Origin: Peptostreptococcaceae bacterium
GTDB lineage: Bacteria; Bacillota_A; Clostridia; Peptostreptococcales; Acidaminobacteraceae
NCBI GenBank assembly: GCA_013619035.1
Contig: JABXKX010000404.1
Coordinates: 1 to 6,825, forward strand
Reading direction: 5' to 3'
DNA: 6,825 nt
Below, one piece after another: positions 1 to 6,323 of the stretch. Numbering within the stretch: the first letter of the stretch is position 1; each line of letters starts with the position of its first letter. The translations under genes were made by a program, and so were the position numbers. Under the pieces are notes generated by a model that was not told the origin of the DNA, ran no database searches, and saw only the letters and a program-made list of their open reading frames with translations.

Positions 1-1
1 G

Positions 2-16
2 TGTATATAGTATACA
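2..16. promoter_or_regulatory. Inverted repeat TGTATA-TAG-TATACA, possible operator
   Basis: A perfect 6-bp inverted repeat (TGTATA at 2-7, TATACA at 11-16) with a 3-base centre. It lies just downstream, on the minus strand, of a candidate leftward promoter (36-63), where a bound repressor could block transcription. The GT-N-TA...TA-N-AC pattern resembles operators of GntR-family regulators of the YtrA type. That family assignment is inference, and in AT-rich DNA the repeat could be chance. Confidence 0.35.
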
Positions 17-35
17 AACTTTTTCATTCATCCTA

Positions 36-63
36 ATTATAATGGATTACATCTTTTTTTCAA
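36..63 (-). promoter_or_regulatory. Candidate divergent sigma-A promoter reading out of the window
   Basis: On the minus strand a -35 box TTGAAA (58-63) is followed after 16 bp by a consensus -10 box TATAAT (36-41), predicting a transcription start near 29. It would drive a gene mostly beyond the left edge. A reading frame starting ATG at 27 (MKKFVYYIH...) runs off the edge and has an AGGA just upstream (31-34). That AGGA would fall outside the transcript if the start is at 29, so the promoter or this start codon is misread, or the message is nearly leaderless. Confidence 0.4.
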
Positions 64-136
64 GTGCAAAATAAGGATATTACGAAAAAAAACTATTTAA
101 TTTATGATAAATCACAAAACGTTCATATATTACTGT

Positions 137-165
137 TTTACAAGTGTGTATACATCGATTAGAAT
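137..165 (+). promoter_or_regulatory. Sigma-A-like promoter of tmcAL
   Basis: A -35 box TTTACA (137-142) and a -10 box TAGAAT (160-165) are separated by exactly 17 bp. The predicted transcription start is near 172, giving a leader of about 28 bases before the ATG at 200. This promoter lies downstream of an in-frame ATG at 104, which argues that the longer reading frame is not the real protein. Confidence 0.65.
147..154. promoter_or_regulatory. Palindrome TGTATACA in the tmcAL promoter spacer
   Basis: A perfect 8-bp palindrome lies between the -35 and -10 boxes of the tmcAL promoter, a classic position for a repressor site. Its half-sites are the same as those of the inverted repeat at 2-16, although the spacing differs (0 instead of 3 bases). 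A shared regulator is only a hypothesis. Confidence 0.25.
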
Positions 166-199
166 GGATAGTAAAGTAGTATATAACGAAGGAGAAAGT

Positions 200-1408
200 A
201 TGAAAGTTGTTGGTTTAGTTACAGAATACAATCCATTTCATAATGGGCATTTACATCATTTGATAGCATCTAAAAATAAAACTAATGCGACCCATAGCAT
301 CGCTGTTATGAGTGGACATTTTCTTCAAAGAGGTGAACCTGCGCTTATAGACAAATGGTCTAGAGCAAAAGCCGCAGTAGAATCAGGCGTCGATTTGGTC
401 CTTGAGATACCCACTTTATTTTCTTGTAGCAGCGCAGAATACTTTTCATATGGTTCAATTGCATTATTAGATGCATTAAATATAGTTGATACCGTTTGTT
501 TTGGTAGTGAAGAAGGTTCTTTAAATCAAATGCAACTCATTGCAAATTTACTTTCATCGAAAGATGCTACCGTAGAAGCAGATATCAGTTATTACTTAAA
601 ACAGGGATTGAGTTATCCAAAAGCCCGAGAGTTGTCTTTAAACAAAGCCATTGGAGATGACTTTACCTATAAACCAAATAATATTTTAGGTATCGAATAC
701 TTAAAAGCTATTAATGTATTAAACAGTTCTATGGAACCCAATACCATAAAAAGAAAACAAGCAGACTATATGAGTTTAGAACTCAAAAGTAATATTGCAA
801 GTGCAACCGGTATTAGAAAACAATTACAAACCAATTCAAATTTAGAGTTGATCCAATCCTTTGTACCTCCATGTACATTTGAGATGATCACTCAGCAACA
901 AAACCAATTGATTTATAAAGAAGATCTAATAGACTTGTTACTCTACAGAATAAGAACCTCTACAGCTGAAGAAATCAAAACCATACATGATGTCAGCGAA
1001 GGACTTGAAAATAAAATTATAAAAACAGCTGAAACAGCAACAACTTACGAAGAATTATTAAATGGAATCGTTTCAAAACGTTATACCAAAACAAGGGTTC
1101 AACGCATATTAATTAAGATACTTTTAAATATAAAAAAAGAAACCATCGGACCATGTGGTACCATAGCACCAGCTTACGGTCGTATACTGGCTTTTAATAG
1201 CAAAGGGCAAGAACTCATCAAGAAAATAAAAAAAAGCTCTGACTTCCCTCTAGTGACGAATATCAACAAGGTCATTTTAGATACTGAAGCAAAGAAAATG
1301 CTAGAATATGATATTAGAGCTACTAATATCTATCATTTATTATATAAGAATACGCCAGACAAAAAAGGTGGACAGGACTATTTAAGAAATCCTGAACGCA
1401 TCAAATAA
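200..1408 (+). CDS. tmcAL: tRNA(Met) cytidine acetate ligase TmcAL (YlbM family)
   Basis: TmcAL uses ATP and acetate to make acetyl-adenylate and acetylates the wobble cytidine (C34) of elongator tRNA-Met, giving N4-acetylcytidine in the cytosol. The 402-residue product has the family's usual length. The N-terminal nucleotidyltransferase fold shows the NPFHNGH signature (residues 11-17, with the HxGH ATP-binding motif at 14-17), followed by MSGHFLQRGEPA (37-48), NNILGIEYL (160-168) and SATGIRKQL (201-209). The C-terminal part carries SKRYTKTRVQRIL (292-304), a basic stretch typical of the family. I chose the ATG at 200 because AAGGAG (189-194) sits 5 bases upstream, the conserved MKVVGLVTEYNP begins there, and a good promoter at 137-165 lies between this ATG and the in-frame ATG at 104. 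The gene stands alone on the plus strand, convergent with the minus-strand genes. Confidence 0.94.
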   Translation: MKVVGLVTEYNPFHNGHLHHLIASKNKTNATHSIAVMSGHFLQRGEPALIDKWSRAKAAVESGVDLVLEIPTLFSCSSAEYFSYGSIALLDALNIVDTVCFGSEEGSLNQMQLIANLLSSKDATVEADISYYLKQGLSYPKARELSLNKAIGDDFTYKPNNILGIEYLKAINVLNSSMEPNTIKRKQADYMSLELKSNIASATGIRKQLQTNSNLELIQSFVPPCTFEMITQQQNQLIYKEDLIDLLLYRIRTSTAEEIKTIHDVSEGLENKIIKTAETATTYEELLNGIVSKRYTKTRVQRILIKILLNIKKETIGPCGTIAPAYGRILAFNSKGQELIKKIKKSSDFPLVTNINKVILDTEAKKMLEYDIRATNIYHLLYKNTPDKKGGQDYLRNPERIK

Positions 1409-1432
1409 AAAACGAGGCTTAGGCCTCGTTTT
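1409..1432. terminator. Bidirectional intrinsic terminator between convergent genes
   Basis: A perfect 10-bp stem (AAAACGAGGC / GCCTCGTTTT) with the 4-base loop TTAG, containing five G-C pairs. It starts one base after the tmcAL stop codon, and its right arm takes in the first two bases (on the plus strand) of the facing gene's TAA stop. Read on the minus strand it is followed by six U residues, on the plus strand by four, so it should be stronger for the minus-strand unit. Confidence 0.88.
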
Positions 1433-1955
1433 AGTCTTCTACTTTAACAAATTTATTTAATTCAGTACGATTGTGATTTAAAGTTTCTAAGAAATCTTGA
1501 AGTTTGTATTGAAGCTCTCCTAACATATCATCTGCGTAATGGTATGCACCCTCTTTAATATCTTTTGCTTTTGTTTCAGCATTATCAACTAAATTTCTAC
1601 AATGATTTTCAGCAAGTACTGTAATCTCATTATCACTCACTAAATTATCAGCAATACTTCTAGCATCTTCTATCACTCTGTTTTCTTCGAATTTAGCATG
1701 ATCTAACAACCTTGCTTCTTCAGCTTGAGCAGATCTTAAAATCTCTTCCGCTTCTTTTTTAGCTTCTATTAAGATTTGGTCTTTTTCTTCTTTGATCCAC
1801 TTAGCTCTACGCACTTCTTCAGGAATCGCTACATTAATACGTCTTAATATATCACTGATATCATCTTTGTCTAAAACAATTCTATTTGAAAACGGAATGG
1901 CAGAAGCATCATTAACTAGTTCTTCTAATTCTTCTATTAAACCCAATATTTCCAT
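1431..1955 (-). CDS. Coiled-coil protein, probable SepIVA-like / DivIVA-related septum or envelope factor
   Basis: The 174-residue product is highly charged and has no signal peptide or membrane segment. It has a short N-terminal region (residues 1-52, with IPFSNRIVLDKDDISDIL and a following AIPEEVRRAKWI), a long heptad-like helix rich in Ala, Glu, Lys and Arg (about 50-105), a VSDNE break (107-111) and a second helix (112-172). Clostridial homologues are often labelled 'ATPase' or 'V-type ATPase subunit H', but no nucleotide-binding motif is visible, so that name probably only reflects coiled-coil similarity. From memory, both ends resemble mycobacterial SepIVA, a septal regulator, with the middle coiled coil shorter here. 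Function is inferred. I chose the ATG at 1955 because AGGAGG (1960-1965) lies 4 bases upstream; the in-frame ATG at 2000 sits against a likely -10 box (1992-1997) and has no ribosome binding site. It follows rsmD by 86 bp and is last before the shared terminator. Confidence 0.8.
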   Translation of the reverse strand: MEILGLIEELEELVNDASAIPFSNRIVLDKDDISDILRRINVAIPEEVRRAKWIKEEKDQILIEAKKEAEEILRSAQAEEARLLDHAKFEENRVIEDARSIADNLVSDNEITVLAENHCRNLVDNAETKAKDIKEGAYHYADDMLGELQYKLQDFLETLNHNRTELNKFVKVED

Positions 1956-1991
1956 GAAACCTCCTACTAATCCACAATAATTATCACACTC

Positions 1992-1997
1992 ATTATA
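1992..1997 (-). promoter_or_regulatory. Candidate -10 box (TATAAT) for the coiled-coil gene
   Basis: A consensus TATAAT preceded by TTTATG lies on the minus strand in the rsmD to coiled-coil gap, predicting a start near 1985 and a leader of about 30 bases. I find no convincing -35 box: at 17-bp spacing the hexamer is TAGTAT. It may therefore depend on the upstream TATG, or be weak. The same 12 bases, TTTATGTATAAT, recur in front of recG. Confidence 0.4.
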
Positions 1998-2041
1998 CAT
2001 AAAGCATGAAACAAATACTATTTTTTTGTATGATTTGTAAT

Positions 2042-2581
2042 CTATTGGTCATATGAATATATAGAAACCATAGCAATACCATATTTTTTTTGCTTTTCAA
2101 GCTTCAGAGTTCCTATTGTTTCTGGTAGGACATCCACTTTTGAATGCTCAACCACTACAATACCGTTTTCATCCAATATATTGTGCTCAAGTATCTTTTC
2201 AATGGCTGGTACAACTAAATCTTTGCTATACGGTGGATCCATTAAAATCACATCATAGGTTTCTAATCTCATAAAACATGACATCACTTCAGCTTTTAAT
2301 AACTTAATATTCTCAAGACCCGTTTTTTCAATATTATATTCTATTGCTTCATGACACTTTCTAAAGTTTTCAACTAAAGTAACAGATGTAGCTCCTCTTG
2401 ATGCCGCTTCAATACCCAAAGCGCCTGATCCTGCAAACAGGTCCAATACTCTGGCATTCTGTATACGAAATTGAATCAAGTTAAATATTGATTCTTTTAC
2501 ACGATCTGTTGTTGGTCGTGTTGTAGTGCCTTCAATTGTTGCTAATATGGTACCTCTTGCTTTACCGCTAATTACTCTCAT
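2042..2581 (-). CDS. rsmD: 16S rRNA (guanine966-N2)-methyltransferase RsmD
   Basis: RsmD transfers a methyl group from S-adenosylmethionine to N2 of G966 (E. coli numbering) in 16S rRNA, near the P-site tRNA anticodon, acting on the assembling small subunit. At 179 residues it is of normal length. It opens with the family's MRVISGKARG, followed by RPTTDRVKESIFN (22-34), the SAM-binding loop DLFAGSGALGIEAASRGA (47-64) with the acidic LVEN ending the next strand (69-72), and the catalytic N6/N2-type motif DPPY (115-118). The ATG at 2581 is supported by AGGAGA (2586-2591) and by the match of the N-terminus to the family. That ribosome binding site overlaps the recG stop codon (2590-2592), so translation is probably coupled to recG. 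In many Firmicutes the next gene is coaD; here it is the coiled-coil gene. Confidence 0.95.
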   Translation of the reverse strand: MRVISGKARGTILATIEGTTTRPTTDRVKESIFNLIQFRIQNARVLDLFAGSGALGIEAASRGATSVTLVENFRKCHEAIEYNIEKTGLENIKLLKAEVMSCFMRLETYDVILMDPPYSKDLVVPAIEKILEHNILDENGIVVVEHSKVDVLPETIGTLKLEKQKKYGIAMVSIYSYDQ

Positions 2582-2589
2582 GTGCTCTC

Positions 2590-4629
2590 CTATATACTAA
2601 ATTGACTAAACATCTTTTGAATACTTTGAATCAGCAAACTGTTACTTCTTATGGCATTTACAAACTCATCTGAGTGAACAAATACTTTTGCAGTTTCTTG
2701 AGCTTCTTCTAAGATGCTTTTATTTTTAATTAAATCCGCTATTTTAAATTCTGGTAATCCATGTTGTTTAAGTCCGAATACTTCACCTGGACCTCTTATT
2801 TCTAAATCTTTATCGGCAATTTCAAATCCGTCATTACTATGACACATAATACCAAGTCTCTCTTGAGTCAATTCAGAAGTTGAGTCTGAAACCAAGAAAC
2901 AATAACTTTGATACTGCCCTCTCCCAACTCGTCCTCTTAATTGATGTAGTTGTGCCAAACCAAATCTTTCTGCATGTTCTATAACAATGATTGAAGCATT
3001 GGGGACATTGATACCCACTTCAATAACAGTTGTTGCAAATAAAATTTGAACATCGTTTTTCTCAAAGGCTTTCATAACAGCATCTTTTTCACCGGATTTT
3101 AGTTTACCATGAATGATGCCAGTTTTATACCCTTTAAAAACTTGTTTTGACAAGGTTTCATACATTGTTGTCACAGATTTCAAGTCTAAAACATCCGATT
3201 CTTCTACCAAAGGATAAACAATATAACATTGTCTGCCTTTATCCACTTCATCTCTTATGTAATCATACATTCTGTTGATTTTATAACTTGGTACACGACT
3301 GGTTTTTATCGGAATACGATTCTTAGGCATTTCATCAATTTTAGAAATATCTATATCACCATAAAGAATAAGTGACAACGTTCTTGGTATCGGTGTCGCT
3401 GTCATAACCAAAACATCTGGCGATTCTCCCTTTTGTGATAGAACAGTTCTTTGATTAACACCAAAACGATGTTGTTCATCCGTGATAACCAATCCAAGAT
3501 TATAAAATTCTACATCATCTTGTATCAGTGCGTGAGTACCAATAATCACATCTATAGTACCATCTTTAAGTCGGTCTTTAACTTGAGATTTTGATGTAGA
3601 ACGTGTCAAAAGTCCAATTGAAATATCAATTGCTTCAAATGTTTCCACAAATGATTCATAATGCTGTTCTGCTAAAATTTCAGTAGGCACCATAAGCGCA
3701 CTTTGATAACCATTTAGCGCTGCCAAATAAATAGCCAACATAGCAAGTAGAGTCTTACCCGATCCTACATCTCCTTGAATCAATCGGTTCATAACCTTTT
3801 CATTGATCATGTCGGAATAGATTTCACTTAAAACGCGCTGCTGAGCACCCGTCATCTCATAAGGTAATCCCTTTATCATTAAATCGAGCGCTTCTTTATT
3901 TTCAGGTGTCATTCTATAACTATGACCTCGTTTATTTTTTATGTCACTTTTTAACATCAAAAGTCCTAATTGCAATGTTAAAAACTCTTCAAATACCAAT
4001 CTATATTTAGAGACACGGTACGCCTCTCTACTATCAGGAAAATGAATTTCTTTGATACTCTTGTCTCTGTCCATTAACTTATGTTGTTCTAAAATACTGT
4101 CTGGCAAAGTTTCTTCAAATGTAAGGTCTTCAAAAATTTGCGTAGAAATCTTAAGCATATCCTTTTGACTAAGACCTTCAGTTAAAGGATACACAGGCTG
4201 AACTTTATCGAACAATACAGAAGGATGTTCTGCAGAACAAAAGTCAGGGTGCGTCATCGTAAATCCACCAGGACCATAGGTAACTTTCCCATAGAAAAGA
4301 TACTCTTTATTAATTTTAAAGAGTCCAGAAACATATTTTGCATTGAAGAATATAACATCTAAGAAAAATGATCCATCCGATGTTTTGATTTTCAAATGTT
4401 CCTTCTTACCATAACGACTCGAAACTTGAATATCAATAACAAAAGCACGCACTGTACAGCTCATATCCGCCTTAATTTCAGACAAAGAGACAATATGACG
4501 TCTATCTATATAACGTCTAGGATACATCTCTACAAAGTCTTCTACAGTGTATAGATTCATTTTATTAAGTAATGCATACTTTTTAGGACCAACACCTTTG
4601 ATGCTAGATAATGATGTTTTTAAAAACAT
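2590..4629 (-). CDS. recG: ATP-dependent DNA helicase RecG
   Basis: RecG is a double-stranded DNA translocase that regresses stalled replication forks and processes Holliday junctions, D-loops and R-loops. The 679-residue protein is full length. A helix-hairpin-helix-like start (SSIKGVGPKKYALL, 8-21) leads into the wedge/OB-fold domain (roughly 50-150) that splits the fork. Helicase lobe 1 carries the Q-like MTGAQQRVL (259-267), Walker A GDVGSGKT (286-293), the RecG-type Walker B DEQH (384-387) and TATPIPRT (410-417). Lobe 2 has IIHGK (505-509), TTVIEVGINVPNA (533-545) and the arginine-finger motif QLRGRVGRGQ (563-572). The TRG region includes IRGPGEVFGLKQHG (611-624). No key residue is missing. 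The ATG at 4629 has AGAGGTGG (4633-4640) 3 bases upstream, rather close but the only good site. The 75-bp gap from fakA holds a hairpin and a candidate promoter; the gap to rsmD is 8 bp. Confidence 0.97.
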   Translation of the reverse strand: MFLKTSLSSIKGVGPKKYALLNKMNLYTVEDFVEMYPRRYIDRRHIVSLSEIKADMSCTVRAFVIDIQVSSRYGKKEHLKIKTSDGSFFLDVIFFNAKYVSGLFKINKEYLFYGKVTYGPGGFTMTHPDFCSAEHPSVLFDKVQPVYPLTEGLSQKDMLKISTQIFEDLTFEETLPDSILEQHKLMDRDKSIKEIHFPDSREAYRVSKYRLVFEEFLTLQLGLLMLKSDIKNKRGHSYRMTPENKEALDLMIKGLPYEMTGAQQRVLSEIYSDMINEKVMNRLIQGDVGSGKTLLAMLAIYLAALNGYQSALMVPTEILAEQHYESFVETFEAIDISIGLLTRSTSKSQVKDRLKDGTIDVIIGTHALIQDDVEFYNLGLVITDEQHRFGVNQRTVLSQKGESPDVLVMTATPIPRTLSLILYGDIDISKIDEMPKNRIPIKTSRVPSYKINRMYDYIRDEVDKGRQCYIVYPLVEESDVLDLKSVTTMYETLSKQVFKGYKTGIIHGKLKSGEKDAVMKAFEKNDVQILFATTVIEVGINVPNASIIVIEHAERFGLAQLHQLRGRVGRGQYQSYCFLVSDSTSELTQERLGIMCHSNDGFEIADKDLEIRGPGEVFGLKQHGLPEFKIADLIKNKSILEEAQETAKVFVHSDEFVNAIRSNSLLIQSIQKMFSQFSI

Positions 4630-4645
4630 AAGCCACCTCTAGTCT

Positions 4646-4674
4646 ATTATACATAAAAGATGCATTCATTTGAA
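4646..4674 (-). promoter_or_regulatory. Candidate internal promoter for recG-rsmD
   Basis: On the minus strand a consensus -10 box TATAAT (4646-4651) lies 17 bp after a four-of-six -35 match, TTCAAA (4669-4674). The -35 box falls in the loop and right arm of the hairpin at 4656-4683. The predicted start, near 4639, would leave only about 10 bases before the recG ATG and would put the ribosome binding site at the very 5' end of the transcript. That is unusual and lowers confidence. Confidence 0.35.
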
Positions 4675-4683
4675 TGCATCTTT
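4656..4683 (-). terminator. Perfect 12-bp hairpin between fakA and recG, possible weak terminator or attenuator
   Basis: AAAGATGCATTC (4656-4667) and GAATGCATCTTT (4672-4683) form an uninterrupted 12-bp stem around a 4-base loop. Four of the twelve pairs are G-C. On the minus strand it lies 21 bases beyond the fakA stop codon and ends in CUUUUAU, a short U-tract. It could partly terminate the asp23-fakA message, or act as a processing or stability element inside a longer operon. Confidence 0.55.
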
Positions 4684-4704
4684 AAAAGTTATATAATCGT
4701 TTTT

Positions 4705-6306
4705 TTATTCAGCAGAAATAATATAATAATATAACGGTTGCATACCATTGTACATCTCAACTTCTGCATCTGGATATTCTTCTTCTAAACGTGATACCAA
4801 ATCATTTACCATCGGTTCTTTTACTTCTTCACCATAGTAAACAGTTAGGATCTCAGCATCTTCAGAAATCTTTCCAATTGTTTCAATCGCTATATCATTG
4901 ATATCATTACCAACTGCTGAAATATCACCATTGGCAACACCTAAGATATCACCTTCTTTAATTTCTTTATCATTGAAAACGGTATCTCTAACAGAATAAG
5001 TAATTTGAGCGGTTTGTACATCTCCTAGAACATTTGTCATTGATTCCTCATTCTCTTCTGCAGAAGCAGTTTCACTGAATTCAATCATGGCAGAAATACC
5101 TTGAGGCACTGTTTTTGAAGGAATAACAAATACATTTTTATCGCTTAATTCTTTTGCCTGATTTGCAGCAAGAATAATATTTGAATTATTTGGTAATACA
5201 AAGATATTTCTAGCATTCACTGCATTGATTGCTTTCGTGATATCTTCCGTACTTGGATTCATTGTTTGACCACCTTTAATGACATGATCAACATTTAAAT
5301 CCTTGAATAGACTTTCAAAACCATCACCCATTGTCACAGTAATGAAACCAAACTCTTTTTCTTCTTGAGGTTCTTCTTTATATATAATATTTTCATGTTG
5401 AAGCTTCATATTTTCAATTTTAATCGTTTGTAGCTCACCAATTGCTAAAGCATATCCTAATGCAACATTCGGTTCATTTGTATGAATATGAACTTTGATG
5501 ATATCTTCATCTCTAACAAATACCATACTATCACCTAGCGTCTGAACTTTAGCTTGGAAAGCAGAATGATTTGGAATATCTGTTTTAACAATAAATTCCG
5601 TACAATATTGGAATGTAATGTCAGCAGCATCCATCATTCTTTCAACATCCACATATTCTTCATTCTGAATAAATGCTTCTGTGGCTTCTTTGCCTAACAC
5701 TGCATCGTAGAATCCTTGTAGGATACACATTAAACCTTTACCACCGGCATCTACAACGCCAGCTTGTTTTAAGACATCTAAGTATTCTGGTGTTTTTTCT
5801 AAAATCTCATTACCTCTATTGATAATAATTTCAAACAGGTCATGAATTTCAAGAGCTTCTGTTTCTAATTCTTCTAAATGTGTACTAATCTTTCTAATAA
5901 CTGTTAATATTGTTCCCTCAACAGGTTTAAGAACAGCTTTGTAAGCAACTTCTCTTGCTTGAGTGAAAGCTTTTACCAAAGATTCTGCATTCAATGTTTC
6001 TTGTTCTTTACAGCCATTAGCAAAGCCTCTAAAAATTTGAGATAAGATAACACCAGAGTTTCCTCTTGCACCCATCAATAATCCTTTAGCAAAAGCTTTA
6101 GAAACTTCTTCTACTGTCTCAAATTCAGTATCAGCAATATTTTTTATAGCGGCTTGCATCGTTAATGACATATTTGTTCCTGTATCACCATCTGGCACAG
6201 GAAAGACATTAAGTGCATCTACTAAATTTCTATTTTGATTCAACATATAAGTTCCTTGGTTAAACATCTTAACCAATAACGAACTATCTATTTCTGTAAT
6301 ATTCAC
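4705..6306 (-). CDS. fakA: Fatty acid kinase subunit FakA (DAK2/YloV family)
   Basis: FakA is the ATP-binding subunit of fatty acid kinase. With a FakB carrier that presents the fatty acid, it makes acyl-phosphate for membrane phospholipid synthesis from exogenous fatty acids. The 533 residues show the expected three parts. The N-terminal DhaL/DAK2-like kinase domain (about 1-205) has NVFPVPDGDTGTNM (33-46), whose aspartates bind Mg-ATP, GARGNSGVILSQIFRG (79-94) and DAGGKGL (186-192). The middle domain has YCTEF (Cys235) and VHIHT (His273, His275), matching what I recall as the zinc ligands of Staphylococcus aureus FakA. The C-terminal domain (about 315-533) should bind FakB. No fakB is in this window. 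The start is GTG at 6306, since AGGAGG (6314-6319) lies 7 bases upstream and the N-terminus then matches the family; the ATG at 6311 is out of frame. It follows asp23 by 17 bp. Confidence 0.92.
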   Translation of the reverse strand: MNITEIDSSLLVKMFNQGTYMLNQNRNLVDALNVFPVPDGDTGTNMSLTMQAAIKNIADTEFETVEEVSKAFAKGLLMGARGNSGVILSQIFRGFANGCKEQETLNAESLVKAFTQAREVAYKAVLKPVEGTILTVIRKISTHLEELETEALEIHDLFEIIINRGNEILEKTPEYLDVLKQAGVVDAGGKGLMCILQGFYDAVLGKEATEAFIQNEEYVDVERMMDAADITFQYCTEFIVKTDIPNHSAFQAKVQTLGDSMVFVRDEDIIKVHIHTNEPNVALGYALAIGELQTIKIENMKLQHENIIYKEEPQEEKEFGFITVTMGDGFESLFKDLNVDHVIKGGQTMNPSTEDITKAINAVNARNIFVLPNNSNIILAANQAKELSDKNVFVIPSKTVPQGISAMIEFSETASAEENEESMTNVLGDVQTAQITYSVRDTVFNDKEIKEGDILGVANGDISAVGNDINDIAIETIGKISEDAEILTVYYGEEVKEPMVNDLVSRLEEEYPDAEVEMYNGMQPLYYYIISAE

Positions 6307-6313
6307 AACATTT

Positions 6314-6319
6314 CCTCCT
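6314..6319 (-). promoter_or_regulatory. Ribosome binding site that fixes the GTG start of fakA
   Basis: AGGAGG lies 7 bases before the GTG at 6306, which is ideal spacing. An ATG at 6311, only 2 bases from the same site, opens a two-codon frame (ATG TTG TGA) overlapping the GTG, so it is unlikely to be used efficiently. Confidence 0.75.
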
Positions 6320-6323
6320 ACAC

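Noticed and set aside
104..199. N-terminal extension of tmcAL starting at ATG 104 (32 extra residues)
   Set aside because: It contains the likely tmcAL promoter (137-165), has no ribosome binding site, and adds residues absent from the family. The ATG at 200 has AAGGAG at proper spacing.
1431..1955. Coiled-coil gene as a genuine ATP synthase or V-ATPase subunit
   Set aside because: There is no membrane anchor, no nucleotide-binding motif, and no neighbouring ATPase genes. The resemblance is explained by Ala/Glu-rich helical composition.
1792..1980. 62-codon plus-strand frame
   Set aside because: It is antisense to the coiled-coil gene, with no ribosome binding site and low-complexity serine-rich composition. 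It is a shadow of the real frame.
1956..2000. Extension of the coiled-coil protein to ATG 2000 (15 extra residues)
   Set aside because: The ATG abuts a TATAAT box and has no ribosome binding site, whereas ATG 1955 has AGGAGG 4 bases upstream.
2011..2038. Imperfect inverted repeat ACAAAT...ATTTGT as an rsmD terminator
   Set aside because: The arms are short, nearly all A-T, and interrupted by a two-base bulge. It is unlikely to be a stable hairpin, and the next gene lies close by on the same strand.
4660..4734. Small plus-strand frame starting at the hairpin ATG (24 codons)
   Set aside because: It has no ribosome binding site, and its start lies in the hairpin with the rest antisense to the fakA end.
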